DNA from: Nocardioides mesophilus
GTDB lineage: Bacteria > Actinomycetota > Actinomycetes > Propionibacteriales > Nocardioidaceae
Reading direction: 5' to 3'
DNA: 64,000 nt
Assembly: GCF_014395785.1 (NCBI RefSeq)
Contig: NZ_CP060713.1
Location: forward strand, 648,501 to 712,500
The notes below the pieces were generated by a model. It made no database searches, was not told where the DNA came from, and worked only from the letters and a program-made list of their open reading frames with translations. A program made the position numbers and the translations under genes. Positions 42,733 through 52,151 of this stretch are shown here, in pieces; position 1 is the stretch's first letter; each line of letters begins with the position of its first letter.

Positions 42733-42980
42733 CTCGCTAGCTTGCGGATGACCAGGACGACGGTCACGAAGCCGACCACCGCACCGGCGGTCTTCAGCAT
42801 GTTGTCGGTGCGCGGCCGGCCCGCCAGGTCGACGTAGACGGCCTTGATGGAGGCGATCTCCCGGCGGGCGATCGTCTTCGGGCTCGCACGGTAGACGAGC
42901 TGGTCGATGGTCCCGGCGAGCCGCTCGCGGGTCACCTCGATCTCCTGCTCGAGCGAGTCGAGATCGTTCGGCTTCGCCAC
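42729..42980 (-). CDS. DUF3618-like membrane-anchored protein
   Basis: An 83-aa protein from GTG 42980 with GAGGAG upstream. The N-terminal 45 residues form a charged helix with the DUF3618 pattern LEQEIEVTRERLAGTIDQLVYRASP, followed by a C-terminal membrane helix (AGAVVGFVTVVLVI). DUF3618 proteins are small actinobacterial membrane proteins of unknown function. Coupling to a GroES-like gene is unusual. Confidence 0.82.
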   Translation of the reverse strand: MAKPNDLDSLEQEIEVTRERLAGTIDQLVYRASPKTIARREIASIKAVYVDLAGRPRTDNMLKTAGAVVGFVTVVLVIRKLAR

Positions 42981-43073
42981 GGGTTGCTCCTCGCCGTCGG
43001 GACACGTTCTGCGCACGAGGGGCGGCCGCCCCACACCGGCACAGATTACCCATCGAGCTGCCCGCCACGCGCA

Positions 43074-43090
43074 GGGCCTCCGGGAGGCCC
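43074..43090 (-). terminator. Short hairpin after the FBPase gene
   Basis: GGGCCTC/GAGGCCC with a 3-nt loop, between the FBPase stop and the DUF3618 start. Low certainty without a U-tract. Confidence 0.4.
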
Positions 43091-43166
43091 CGGCTGCAAC
43101 CGGTGGCGCCCGGGGTGCCGGACGCCCGGACGGGGCCAGCCGTCGTCGGCACGAATCGGGTGCGGC

Positions 43167-44285
43167 TCAGACGCCCGCGGCCTTCTTGGCCCCCGGGATC
43201 GGCTGCCACCGCCGCGCGAGCACGGCCTCCAGGTCGTGCATGGTGGTGTACTCCAGGTCCTCGAGCGGCAGCCGGTGCGGCTCGAACGGCCCGTGCCGGC
43301 GCAGGTAGTCCATGACCGTGTTGGCCGTGCTGCGGGCGGTGTCGAAGGACGGGTCGGCGAACAGGTCCCGCGGCATCCCCAGCATGCCCTCGTGCAGCTG
43401 GAACCCGAGAGCCACCACGCGTGGCGGTCCGTCGAAGCGCGACGGGTGCGCCTGGTCCGCGGCCACCGGCATCAGCGGTGCGTGGTGCGAGCCGCGCATG
43501 CAGCCGGCCACCGTGTGCGCGAGCGTGAACGGCTCCAGGATCTCGCCCACGGCCGGCAGTCCGGACTGGGCGCGCACGATCATCACCGGGTCGTCCTTGC
43601 CGACGTACTTGCCGGCGATCAGCGAGAGCCGCTGCGTGCTCGTCGCGGCCGCGGTGATGCCCAGGGCGCGGGAGGTCACCGAGTGGATGACGTAGCGGGC
43701 CGGGGCGCCGATGTACATCAGCAGGTCGTAGGACTCCTCGGAGCAGCGGAACTCGATCCGCTTCTCCTCGTAGAGGTCGAACACCTCGAACACGAAGCCG
43801 GCGTGCATCTTGGAGTCGATCACCAGGCCGGCGGTGTTGAACGGGTCGGCGAACATCTTGTACAGCGGCAGGTTCCACGCTCCGGGCTCGGTCTTGTCGG
43901 CCAGGAAGCACAGCACCGGCTCGCTCGGCCGCTCCTCGAGCTCCAGCTCGGCGTACCCGGGCCCCATCCCCCGCAGGTTCCCGGAGAAGGCGTCGGAGAG
44001 CAGGTCCTGCCCGGCGCCGTAGAGCCCCAGCCGCTGCGCGACCGCGGTCGTCTCCTGGAACACCCGGTAGGCGAAGCCGTGGACGTCCGGGTGGTCGGGG
44101 CCGAGCCGGTGCGACATCACCAGCGCCAGGTCGTCCCCGCACGAGGCCACGTGGGCGTCCATCAGCAGCCCCTCGCTCACGGCCTCCTCGGCCCGGACCT
44201 TGGCCGTCGCCAGCTGCTCGGGGTGCACCGCGGAGTGACCCACCCAGCCTCCGGTGTCGGCCTTGATGATGCTCAGCGTGGCCAT
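43167..44285 (-). CDS. Class V fructose-1,6-bisphosphatase (aldolase/phosphatase type)
   Basis: A 372-aa protein. It begins with LSIIKADTGGWVGHSAVHP, the metal-binding start of archaeal-type FBPase, and contains ASCGDDLALVMSH, ADKTEPGAWNLPLYKMFADPFNTAGLVID and YEEKRIEFRCSEESYDLLMYIG, all characteristic of class V enzymes, which can combine FBP aldolase and phosphatase activities in gluconeogenesis. AAGGAC precedes the ATG. It is divergent from the PRT-hydrolase gene across a DosR-like palindrome. Confidence 0.93.
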   Translation of the reverse strand: MATLSIIKADTGGWVGHSAVHPEQLATAKVRAEEAVSEGLLMDAHVASCGDDLALVMSHRLGPDHPDVHGFAYRVFQETTAVAQRLGLYGAGQDLLSDAFSGNLRGMGPGYAELELEERPSEPVLCFLADKTEPGAWNLPLYKMFADPFNTAGLVIDSKMHAGFVFEVFDLYEEKRIEFRCSEESYDLLMYIGAPARYVIHSVTSRALGITAAATSTQRLSLIAGKYVGKDDPVMIVRAQSGLPAVGEILEPFTLAHTVAGCMRGSHHAPLMPVAADQAHPSRFDGPPRVVALGFQLHEGMLGMPRDLFADPSFDTARSTANTVMDYLRRHGPFEPHRLPLEDLEYTTMHDLEAVLARRWQPIPGAKKAAGV

Positions 44286-44372
44286 GACGTGTCCTTCCTC
44301 GGCGGTGTCGGCGCTAGGTCCAGGCTCCGTCGTACGGCGGTGCTCCCGCAGGGCCGGAGGCACCACCGGCCG

Positions 44373-44386
44373 GGGACCGAGGTCCC
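44373..44386. promoter_or_regulatory. DosR/DevR-like box between divergent genes
   Basis: GGGACC-GA-GGTCCC is a 14-bp palindrome with perfect 6-bp arms that contains the GGGAC-N4-GTCCC core of DosR sites, followed by GAA as in the extended consensus. It lies 88 nt from the FBPase start and 129 nt from the PRT-hydrolase start. Confidence 0.5.
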
Positions 44387-44514
44387 GAAGGGCGCATCTC
44401 GACCCCGGCGCCGGCGTGCCGCGATGACCTTCTCCCCTGTGCCGCTCCGGCGCCCCGGCGGAGCGTGGAGAGGTCGGCGGAGGAGCCGAGAAGTCTCGAG
44501 CCAGAGGAGGAGAC

Positions 44515-45819
44515 ATGGGGCCCCGGGTGTTCGCCAACCGCATCGAGGCCGGCCGCATGCTGGGGGCGCGGCTGACGGGTTGGCGGGAGGTGCACCCGCT
44601 GGTGATCGGGCTGCCACGCGGCGGGGTGCCCGTCGCCGCGGAGGTCGCCCGGACCCTCGACGCTCCGCTCGACGTCGTGGTGGTGCGCAAGGCGGGGGTG
44701 CCCTGGCAGCCGGAGCTCGCGATGGGAGCCGTCGGGGAGGGCGGTGTCCGGGTCGTGAACGAGGACGTGGTGCTGGGGGCGGCCGTGCCCGGGGAGGCGC
44801 AGGAGGCCGCCTTCGCCCGGGCCGAGGCCGAGGTCGCGGTCCGGAGGGAGCGGTTCCGCAGCGGCGGCCAGGAGGCGATGCCGGTGGCCGGACGGACGGT
44901 GATCCTGGTCGACGACGGGGTCGCCACGGGCGCGACCGCGGCCGCGGCCGTGCAGGTGCTGCGGGCGCGCGGCGCCGAGCGCGTCGTCCTGGCGTGCCCG
45001 GTGGCCTCGCCCGAGGCCTCCGAGCACCTCGCCCGGATCGCCGACGAGGTGGTCTTCCTGTCCACTCCCCAGAACCTGCACTCGATCGGCGAGTGGTACG
45101 ACGACTTCCGGCAGGTCTCCGACGACGAGGTGGCGCGCGTGCTCGCCGAGCAGCGCAACGGCATGCGCCGGCTCAACAGCCTGATCCCGGTGTCCGTCGG
45201 CATGCTGCCGGCGACGCTGACGCTGCTGAAGCCCATGCACGGTCTGGTGCTGTTCGCCCACGGCAGCGGCAGCAGCCGGCTCAGCCCGCGCAACGTCCAC
45301 GTCGCCGAGCGGCTGCACCGCGCCGGCTTCGGCACCGTCCTGTTCGACCTGCTGACCGAGCCCGAGGCCGCCGACCCCCGGCTGGTCTTCGACGTGCCGC
45401 TGCTCGGCGAGCGGCTCCTCGCGGCCGAGCGCTGGGTGCGGCGCGAGCACGGCCGGGAGAACGTTCCGCTGGCCTACTTCGGGGCGAGCACCGGCGCCGC
45501 CGCGGCGCTCTACGCGGCGGCCAAGGCGCCCGAGGACGTCAGCGCAATCGTCTCCCGGGGCGGTCGGCCGGACCTGGCCGCGGCGTACCTGCCCTCGGTC
45601 CAGGCCCCGACGCTGCTCATCGTGGGCAGCGCGGACACCTCGGTGCTGGCGCTGAACCGGCAGGCGGCCGCGATGATGCGGGCTCCGGTCGAGGTGCTGA
45701 CGGTGCCCGGTGCGACCCACCTGTTCCAGGAACCCGGCACCCTCGACCGTGCCGCCGAGCTGGCCGCGGAGTGGCTGGTGGAGCACCTCACGTCGCACCC
45801 CCACACCACGACGGTGTGA
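44515..45819 (+). CDS. Phosphoribosyltransferase-dienelactone-hydrolase-like fusion protein
   Basis: A 434-aa two-domain protein. Residues 1-215: PRTase type I with the PRPP loop VILVDDGVATGATAAAAV (about 123-140) and the N-terminal GLPRGGVPVAAEVA. Residues about 220-430: alpha/beta-hydrolase with LVLFAHGSGSSRLSPRN, nucleophile-elbow-like YFGASTGAAAAL (Ser) and TLLIVGSADTSVL (acid). The same fusion is found in Mycobacterium tuberculosis Rv0571c, a dormancy-regulon gene. Biochemical role unknown. Start ATG preceded by AGGAGGA. Confidence 0.92.
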   Translation: MGPRVFANRIEAGRMLGARLTGWREVHPLVIGLPRGGVPVAAEVARTLDAPLDVVVVRKAGVPWQPELAMGAVGEGGVRVVNEDVVLGAAVPGEAQEAAFARAEAEVAVRRERFRSGGQEAMPVAGRTVILVDDGVATGATAAAAVQVLRARGAERVVLACPVASPEASEHLARIADEVVFLSTPQNLHSIGEWYDDFRQVSDDEVARVLAEQRNGMRRLNSLIPVSVGMLPATLTLLKPMHGLVLFAHGSGSSRLSPRNVHVAERLHRAGFGTVLFDLLTEPEAADPRLVFDVPLLGERLLAAERWVRREHGRENVPLAYFGASTGAAAALYAAAKAPEDVSAIVSRGGRPDLAAAYLPSVQAPTLLIVGSADTSVLALNRQAAAMMRAPVEVLTVPGATHLFQEPGTLDRAAELAAEWLVEHLTSHPHTTTV

Positions 45820-45895
45820 GCGGCGGCTCGAAGGGGTGTCGTCCGGCCCCGGGCTGAGGGCTCCGGATTCCTCTCGCGGCCAGGTCCGGATTCGT

Positions 45896-46693
45896 TCAGA
45901 TCCCGATGGCTGCGGCCGCGTGGTCGTACCGGCGGGCTTCATCCCGCACGTCGACGCCGGCTCCGGACAAGACTGCCAGGTTCGTCGTCGCCATTCGGAA
46001 GAGCAGGGCACGGGCCACCGCGGGGACCGGCACGCCCGACTGGTCCACCAGGGAGGGTGGCGCGTCCTGCCAACAGAGCGCGTCGGCCACGACGACGCCT
46101 TCCGCGTACGCAGGCGGTCGCCACAAGGGCGAGACGTCGATGACGCCGGGCGGCAGGCCGGGACTGAAGAGGATGTTGCCGGTCAGGTCCGCGTGCACCA
46201 CCTGCGGCGTCCCGAGCGGCTCCAGCACCCGTTGCAGGCGTCGGCCGAGGCCGGCGAGCTCGGAACGGAAGCGGATGACGTGCTCGCCCCACGCGACCCG
46301 GTCGGCCACCGCCCACCAGTCCTCGCGGACATCCAGGCAGTCCGGTCGGTCCAGGTGGGCGACGGCTCGGTGGAAGGCCCGGCCGGCTTCGAGGACGTCA
46401 AGCCAGGTCGACGGCTTCGTGGGGTCGGGTTCGCGGCCTTCGAGCCACCGGGTCGCGGTGTATCCCTCCCACGACCAGGTGCCGTGCCGGGTCCGGACCG
46501 GGGCGGCGAGCCGGAACCCGTCGGTGGCCAGGTCGTCGAGGGCCACCGCGAGCCACTCGTGAACCGGGTCGCCGCCCGGTTTGAACACCAGCGTTCCGGC
46601 GACCCAGGAGCTGCCCTGCCCTCCGGGCAGCGAGCGCGGCTGCTCCTCGACACCGAAGGCGCGAAGCACACTCGTGGGCGGCGGCTGGGTCAC
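45896..46693 (-). CDS. Aminoglycoside-phosphotransferase-like protein (TIGR02569-like family)
   Basis: A 265-aa kinase-fold protein. The catalytic loop VVHADLTGNILF (HxDxxxxN) and the metal-binding Asp in GVIDVSPLWRPP are present; the N-lobe has a reduced Gly loop (LPGGQGSSWVAG) and a candidate Lys in LVFKPGG. The overall pattern (AVALDDLATDGFRLAAPV) matches TIGR02569-type actinobacterial proteins. The phosphate acceptor is unknown; antibiotic resistance should not be assumed. TACCGT lies 7 nt before the GTG start (leaderless). Confidence 0.85.
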   Translation of the reverse strand: MTQPPPTSVLRAFGVEEQPRSLPGGQGSSWVAGTLVFKPGGDPVHEWLAVALDDLATDGFRLAAPVRTRHGTWSWEGYTATRWLEGREPDPTKPSTWLDVLEAGRAFHRAVAHLDRPDCLDVREDWWAVADRVAWGEHVIRFRSELAGLGRRLQRVLEPLGTPQVVHADLTGNILFSPGLPPGVIDVSPLWRPPAYAEGVVVADALCWQDAPPSLVDQSGVPVPAVARALLFRMATTNLAVLSGAGVDVRDEARRYDHAAAAIGI

Positions 46694-46784
46694 AGCTGGA
46701 ACGGTACGACGACCGTGCTCGCCGGAGGGCAGCAGCCGCGGTCGTCGGAGCGGCCGAGGGTCGGAGACGAGGTGCGAACGGCTC

Positions 46785-47036
46785 TCAGGCGAGCCGCTCC
46801 TGCAGCAGGGCGGTGGCGGTGCCCATCGTGCGCAGCGCCGGGTAGTCCTCCTCGTCGAGGCGCACCCCCGCGTCCTCGCAGAGCGCCTCGACGAAGCCGA
46901 GGAAGTCCAGCGAGTCCAGCTCGAAGGCCCAGGTGAGGTCCTCGTCCGCGGGCAGCGTCTCGACCTCGGCGTCGGGGACGATCCGGCGGACCGCGCCGGC
47001 GACGAGGTCGCGGGCCTGGTCGGTGGTCAGTGTCAT
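46785..47036 (-). CDS. Acyl carrier protein
   Basis: An 83-aa acidic four-helix protein. The phosphopantetheine attachment Ser is in ELDSLDFLGFVEAL (about residue 42). Start overlaps the E2 stop by 4 nt, placing it last in the six-gene 52.3-46.8 kb operon. An ACP after a 2-oxoacid dehydrogenase and an acyl-CoA synthetase suggests that an acyl group from the complex is loaded onto a dedicated carrier. Confidence 0.92.
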   Translation of the reverse strand: MTLTTDQARDLVAGAVRRIVPDAEVETLPADEDLTWAFELDSLDFLGFVEALCEDAGVRLDEEDYPALRTMGTATALLQERLA

Positions 47037-48475
47037 AGCCCCTCCGGGTGTTGCAGCAGCCGGTCCATGAGCCGCAGGAACCGCGCCCCCGTGGACCCGT
47101 CGGTGGCGCGGTGGTCCCCGGACAGGGTCAGGCGTACGACGGGGCGCACGCCGAGCAGCCCGCCGACAGCCCAGGGGCGTTCCACGACCCGCCCGACGCC
47201 CAGCAGCGCCACCTGCGGCGGGTAGATCACGCCGGCGACCTCCTCCACGCCCTGGTCGCCCAGGTCGGTGACGGTCAGCGTCGGCGCGGTCATCTCGGCC
47301 CGGCTGAGCCGGCCGGACCGGGCCCGGGTCACCAGGTCACGCAGCGCCACCATCAGGTCGGGCAGGGGCAGCTCGTCTGCGTGCAGCAGCGCCGGCGCCA
47401 CCAGTGCACCGTCTCGCACGTGCACCGCGACGCCGAGGTGGACCCCGTCCCCGGGGACGAAGCGGTCCTCCTGCCAGAAGCCGTTGAGCACCGGCAGCTC
47501 CCGCGCAGCGAGCGCCGCGGCACGGAGGATCACCGCGGCCGGGATCACCCGTCGGCCGACGGGGCGGTCCAGGTTGGTGCGCCGCAGCAGCTCGGTCACC
47601 GCCTCGAGGTCCACCGTGGTCGCCACGTAGTAGTGCGGGATCTCCCGCTTCGAGCGCGACATCAGCGCCGCGATCGCCCCGCGCCCCGGACCGGTGCCGA
47701 CGTCCCGCCCGGCACCGCGCGGCCGCGGGGGCGCCGGGGCGGCAGGCCGCACGGGCTCGCGCCCGGCGGCGGCCCGGATGTCCGCGGCACGGACCGTCCC
47801 GTCCTCGCCCTGGAGGGTCGCGAGGTCGACGCCCAGCTCCTCGGCCAGCCGGCGGGCGTACGGCGTCACCCGGGCCCGGCCCTCCCCCGCGGCTGCCGGG
47901 GCCGGCTCGCGCACGACCGGCCCGCCACCGGGCGGGGCGACCTCGCCGAGCGCATGCGGGCGGGCAGCCGGGCTGGCCGCGGCTGCTGCGGCCCGGTCGA
48001 CGTCGTCACGGGTGACCGCGCCGTCCCGGCCGGTGCCGGTGACCGCGGCCAGGTCCACCCCCAGCTCGGCGGCGTGGTGCCGCAGCGGCGGGGTCACCCT
48101 CGGCTGCCGGTGGGTCCGGGGGGCCGGGACCGGTGCAGCCCGCGGAGCGGCGGGAGCGGCGGGAGCGGCGGGAGCGGCAGGCTCGGCGGGAGCGGCGGGC
48201 TCGGCCGGGGCGGTGGCCTCGGCCCCGACAGCAGCAGCGGGCGCCGGCTCGAGCCGCGCCAGGGAGGCGCCGACGTCGACCCGGGTGCCCGGCTCCACGA
48301 GGAGCTCGGAGACGACGCCGTCGTGGAAGGACTCCACCTCGACCGCGGCCTTGTCGGTGTCGACGACCGCCATTAGGTCACCGCGGTGCACGGTGTCGCC
48401 GGGGTGGACCAGCCACTCGAGCACGGTCCCGGACTCCATGTCGGCGCCCAGCGACGGCATCGTGAAGTCGACCAC
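47033..48475 (-). CDS. 2-oxoacid dehydrogenase complex E2 (dihydrolipoamide acyltransferase)
   Basis: A 480-aa protein. Order: lipoyl domain (residues about 1-75; lipoyl Lys in VDTDKAAVEVES), Ala/Pro-rich linker, two peripheral-subunit-binding domains (VTPPLRHHAAELGVDLAAV and VTPYARRLAEELGVDLATL), then the catalytic domain ending with the active-site His in LTLSGDHRATDGSTGARFL. Two binding domains with one lipoyl domain is uncommon. The GTG start is 1 nt after the E1-beta stop. Confidence 0.93.
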   Translation of the reverse strand: MVDFTMPSLGADMESGTVLEWLVHPGDTVHRGDLMAVVDTDKAAVEVESFHDGVVSELLVEPGTRVDVGASLARLEPAPAAAVGAEATAPAEPAAPAEPAAPAAPAAPAAPRAAPVPAPRTHRQPRVTPPLRHHAAELGVDLAAVTGTGRDGAVTRDDVDRAAAAAASPAARPHALGEVAPPGGGPVVREPAPAAAGEGRARVTPYARRLAEELGVDLATLQGEDGTVRAADIRAAAGREPVRPAAPAPPRPRGAGRDVGTGPGRGAIAALMSRSKREIPHYYVATTVDLEAVTELLRRTNLDRPVGRRVIPAAVILRAAALAARELPVLNGFWQEDRFVPGDGVHLGVAVHVRDGALVAPALLHADELPLPDLMVALRDLVTRARSGRLSRAEMTAPTLTVTDLGDQGVEEVAGVIYPPQVALLGVGRVVERPWAVGGLLGVRPVVRLTLSGDHRATDGSTGARFLRLMDRLLQHPEGL

Positions 48476-48476
48476 C

Positions 48477-49373
48477 TCAGCCCACCGTCCTCCGCGCGGC
48501 GGCGACGATGGTCTCCTCCCGCGGGAGCGCCGCTTCCTCCAGGTGCCGCGCGTACGGCATCGGGACCTCCGCGGAGCAGACCCGCTCCACCGGGGCGTCG
48601 AGGTCGAAGAAGCACTGCTCGACGAGCCGGGCACTGATCTCGGCCGAGAGGCTGCCCGAGCGCCAGCCCTCGTCGACGACCACGCACCGGTGCGTGCGCC
48701 GCACCGAGGCGAAGATCGTCTCCTCGTCGAGCGGCCGGAGCGTGCGCAGGTCCACGACCTCGGCGTCGACGCCCTGAGCGGCCAGTGTCGCGGCGGCGGC
48801 CATGGTGGCCGGCAGGGTGCCGCCGTAGCAGACCAGGGTCACGTCGGACCCCGGCCGGCGGAGCGCCGCGTGCCCGATCTCCACCGGCCCGGCGTCCGCG
48901 GCGATGGTTCCACGGTCGTTGTAGAGCGACCCGTGCTCGAAGATCAGCACCGGGTCCGGGTCCTCCAACGCGGTCCAGAGCATCCCGCGGGCGTCCTCGA
49001 GCGTGGCCGGCGCCAGGATCTTCAGGCCGGGGATGTGGGCGTACCACCCCTCGAGGCTGTGCGAGTGCTGCGCGGCCAGCTGCCGCCCGGCTCCGGTGGT
49101 CATCCGGATCACCAGCGGCACGCCCACCTGGCCGCCGGACATGTGCCGCAGGGTGGCGGCGTTGTTGAGGATCTGGTCCAGCGCCAGCAGGCTGAAGTTC
49201 ACGGTCATGATCTCGACGATCGGCCGCATCCCGGCGATGGCGGCCCCGATACCGGCGCCGACGAACGCCGCCTCGGACAGCGGGGTGTCGCGGATCCGCT
49301 CGGGCCCGAACTCCTCGAGCAGCCCGAGGCTGACCGCGAAGCAGCCGCCGTAGCGACCGACGTCCTCGCCCAT
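48477..49373 (-). CDS. 2-oxoacid dehydrogenase E1 component, beta subunit
   Basis: 298 aa from ATG 49373. It begins at [15 protein letters not shown], which in homologues is about 25 residues into the protein (the ThDP-binding Glu region); [15 protein letters not shown] and the C-terminal domain [13 protein letters not shown] are intact. Upstream codons in the same frame read [15 protein letters not shown], clearly the missing N-terminus, but no start codon lies in that frame. An ATG overlapping the E1-alpha stop (49442-49444) is one base out of frame, so a missing base in CCCC (49429-49432) is likely; restored length would be 322 aa. Confidence 0.9.
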   Translation of the reverse strand: MGEDVGRYGGCFAVSLGLLEEFGPERIRDTPLSEAAFVGAGIGAAIAGMRPIVEIMTVNFSLLALDQILNNAATLRHMSGGQVGVPLVIRMTTGAGRQLAAQHSHSLEGWYAHIPGLKILAPATLEDARGMLWTALEDPDPVLIFEHGSLYNDRGTIAADAGPVEIGHAALRRPGSDVTLVCYGGTLPATMAAAATLAAQGVDAEVVDLRTLRPLDEETIFASVRRTHRCVVVDEGWRSGSLSAEISARLVEQCFFDLDAPVERVCSAEVPMPYARHLEEAALPREETIVAAARRTVG

Positions 49374-49440
49374 CAGGAAGACCCGGTCGTCGCGGCGGAG
49401 CGCGTCGCGGATCGCCGCGCGGCACGGGCCCCGGACCGCG

Positions 49441-50436
49441 TCATGACCGGCCGCCCTGCTCGGCGTACACGTGCCGGGTCAGCTCCTCGACCGGCTCCAG
49501 CGGCGCCGCCTCCGCGCTCTCGACCGAGCGGTCGACCTCGGCGAGCGCGTCGGCCCGGATCCGCTCGAGCGCGGCCTCGTCGAGCGCCCCCTCCTCGAGC
49601 AGCCGCGCCACCAGCGCGTCGATCGGGTCCCGCTCACGCCAGCGCTCCACCTCCGCCTTGTCCCGGTAGCGCTCGGGGTCGTACATCGAGTGCGCACGGA
49701 ACCGGTAGGTGCGCAGCTCGAGGAAGACCGGCCCGCCGCCCCCACGGACGTGGTCCACCGCCCGGCGCGCCGCCTCGGCGACCGCGACCACGTCCATCCC
49801 GTCGACCGCCCAGGCGGCCATCCCGTAGGAGGACGCCCGCAGCGCCAGGTCGGTCTCCGCCTGTGCCCGCTCGATCGCGGTGCCCATCGCGTACAGGTTG
49901 TTCTCGCAGGCCAGCACCACCGGCAGGTGCCAGAGCGCGGCGAGGTTGGCGCACTCGTGGAACTCGCCCTCGGCGTAGGCGCCGTCGCCGAAGAAGCAGG
50001 TGGTGACAGCGCCGGTGCCGCGCATCGCGTCGGCCAGGGCCAGGCCGATCGCGAGCGGCAGCCCGCCGGCGACGATCGCGTTGCCGCCGTAGAACCGGCG
50101 GTCCGCGTCGAAGAGGTGCATGGACCCGCCGCGGCCTCCGGAGCAACCGGTGGCCCGGCCGTACATCTCGGCCATCAACGAGTCCATCGGCACGCCGCGC
50201 GCCAGCGCGTGGCCGTGCTCGCGGTATGTCGAGACCACCGGGTCCGCCGGCGCGAGCGCCGCGCTCACCCCCACCGCCACCGCCTCCTCCCCGATCCCCA
50301 CGTGCAGGAAGCCGCGTATCTTGGCCGCGCTGTAGAGCTCGACGCACCGCTCCTCGAACAGCCGCATCCGGGTCATCTCGCGCAGCAGGCCGACCCGGGG
50401 GTCCTCCGGGGCGGCCCCGTCCGCCCGGGTCGTCAC
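49441..50436 (-). CDS. 2-oxoacid dehydrogenase E1 component, alpha subunit
   Basis: A 331-aa ThDP enzyme subunit. Substrate-channel motif [12 protein letters not shown], the ThDP-binding [31 protein letters not shown] motif (GDG...NN), and the phosphorylation-loop-like segment [15 protein letters not shown] are all present. The GTG start overlaps the acyl-CoA synthetase stop by 4 nt. Whether it uses pyruvate, acetoin or a branched 2-oxoacid cannot be read from the sequence. Confidence 0.93.
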   Translation of the reverse strand: MTTRADGAAPEDPRVGLLREMTRMRLFEERCVELYSAAKIRGFLHVGIGEEAVAVGVSAALAPADPVVSTYREHGHALARGVPMDSLMAEMYGRATGCSGGRGGSMHLFDADRRFYGGNAIVAGGLPLAIGLALADAMRGTGAVTTCFFGDGAYAEGEFHECANLAALWHLPVVLACENNLYAMGTAIERAQAETDLALRASSYGMAAWAVDGMDVVAVAEAARRAVDHVRGGGGPVFLELRTYRFRAHSMYDPERYRDKAEVERWRERDPIDALVARLLEEGALDEAALERIRADALAEVDRSVESAEAAPLEPVEELTRHVYAEQGGRS

Positions 50437-52151
50437 TGCCGCTCCAGGGTCGAGACGTCGCCCTCGGGCAGCCCGAGCTCGCGTGCCTTGAGCAGCCGCC
50501 GCATCACCTTGCCGCTGCGGGTGTGCGGCAGGTGCTGGTCGAAGACGATCTCCCGCGGCGCCACCGACCCCAGCCGGCGACGGCCGAACGCGACCAGCTC
50601 CCGCCGCAGCTGCTCGTCGGCGTCGAAGCCGGGGCGCAGCGTCACGAACGCCTTGACCAGCTCGCCGGCGACCGGGTCGGGCTTGCCGATCACCCCCGCC
50701 TCCACGACCGCCGGGTGCTCCATCAGTGCGCTCTCCACCTCGAACGGGCCGATCAGGTGCCCGGCCGACTTGATGACGTCGTCGCCGCGCCCGACGAACC
50801 AGTAGTAGCCGTCGACGTCGCGCCGGGCGAGGTCGCCGCTGCAGTACCACCCGCCGATGAAGCAGCGGCGGTAGCGCTCCTCGTCGTCGAGGTAGCCGCG
50901 GAACATCGAGGGCCACCCCGGACGCAGCGCGAGCTCGCCGACCTGCCGCGGGTCGGAGACCTCCACCACCTGCCCGTCGCTCAGCACCGGCCGGCCGTCG
51001 GTGCCGCGCTCGAGCAGGGCGACCTCCACGCCCGGCTCGGGGCGGCCCATCGAACCGGGACGCACCTCGTCGCCCGGCGCGTTGCTGACCATGATCGCGC
51101 CGGTCTCGGTCTGCCACCAGTTGTCGAGCACCGGGCGGCGGAACGTCTCCTGCGCCCAAAGCACCGCCTCCGCGTTGAGCGGCTCCCCCACGCTGGCGAC
51201 GTGCCGCAGCGCGGACAGGTCGTAGCGCCCGGCGAGCTCGGCGCCCGAGCGCATCAGCATCCGCAGCGCCGTGGGGGCGGTGTACCAGACGCTGACCCGC
51301 TGGTCGGCCAGGACGCCGTACCAGCGTCGGGCGTCGAAGTCGCCGGCGTCGACGACGACGGTGGCGCCGTGGGTGAGCGGGGCGATGATGCCGTACGACG
51401 TGCCGGTCACCCAGCCCGGATCGGCCGTGCACCAGAAGACGTCGCCGCGGCGCAGCCCGAGGGCGTGGCCGGCGGTCGCGTGGTGCGCGACCACCGCGTC
51501 GTGCACGTGCAGCGCCCCCTTGGGCCGGCCGGTGGTGCCACTGGTGAAGTGCAGCAGGGCCACCGACTCCGGGTCGGTCCAGGGGATCGTGTAGTCGGCG
51601 TCGGCCGTGGCCATCAGGTCGTGCCAGGACCTGGTGCCCGGCTCGACGGTCGTCGGGTCGGCGTCCACGAGCAGCACCTCGGCGAGCTCGGGCAGCTGGT
51701 CGCGGAGCCCCGCGATCCGCCGGCGGTAGAGCTCACGGGTGGTGACCAGGACGCGGGCGCGGCCCATCAGCATCCGCTGCCGCACCGGCTCGGGTCCGAA
51801 CGCGGCGAACAGCGGGCAGAACACGCTGGCGTGCTTGAGGGTGCCGAGCGCGCTGACGTGGGTCTCCCAGCCGCGGCCGAGCAACGTGAACACCGCGCCG
51901 CCCGGTTTCACCCCCAGGCCGTCGAGGACGGCGGCGAACCGGTTGGTGTGCTCGCGGAGGTCCCGGTAGGTGTGCTCCTGCACGGCGCCGTCGGCGGCGA
52001 GGCAGCGCAGCGCGACGACGTCCCCGTCCCCGTGCACCACGTGCCGGTCGACCGCCTCGTAGGCGATGTTGAGCCCACCGCCCGGAAGCCCGTCGAGCGC
52101 GGCGCGGGCGAGCGCCCAGGCCTGCGACCGGTCCGGGTGGCCGGCGCTCAC
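50433..52151 (-). CDS. Acyl-CoA/acetyl-CoA synthetase (AMP-forming)
   Basis: A 572-aa ANL-superfamily enzyme. Motifs: ATP loop [28 protein letters not shown] (A5), [33 protein letters not shown] (A7-A8 hinge), and the C-terminal catalytic Lys in [10 protein letters not shown] (GK motif). The overall pattern (YEAVDRHV near the N-terminus) resembles acetyl-/propionyl-CoA synthetases. It overlaps genes on both sides by 4 nt within the E1/E2/ACP operon. Confidence 0.92.
   Translation of the reverse strand: MSAGHPDRSQAWALARAALDGLPGGGLNIAYEAVDRHVVHGDGDVVALRCLAADGAVQEHTYRDLREHTNRFAAVLDGLGVKPGGAVFTLLGRGWETHVSALGTLKHASVFCPLFAAFGPEPVRQRMLMGRARVLVTTRELYRRRIAGLRDQLPELAEVLLVDADPTTVEPGTRSWHDLMATADADYTIPWTDPESVALLHFTSGTTGRPKGALHVHDAVVAHHATAGHALGLRRGDVFWCTADPGWVTGTSYGIIAPLTHGATVVVDAGDFDARRWYGVLADQRVSVWYTAPTALRMLMRSGAELAGRYDLSALRHVASVGEPLNAEAVLWAQETFRRPVLDNWWQTETGAIMVSNAPGDEVRPGSMGRPEPGVEVALLERGTDGRPVLSDGQVVEVSDPRQVGELALRPGWPSMFRGYLDDEERYRRCFIGGWYCSGDLARRDVDGYYWFVGRGDDVIKSAGHLIGPFEVESALMEHPAVVEAGVIGKPDPVAGELVKAFVTLRPGFDADEQLRRELVAFGRRRLGSVAPREIVFDQHLPHTRSGKVMRRLLKARELGLPEGDVSTLERQ

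Noticed and set aside
45896-46693. Aminoglycoside resistance gene
   Set aside because: Kinase-fold motifs are present, but the sequence pattern matches a conserved actinobacterial family of unknown function; there is no resistance context.
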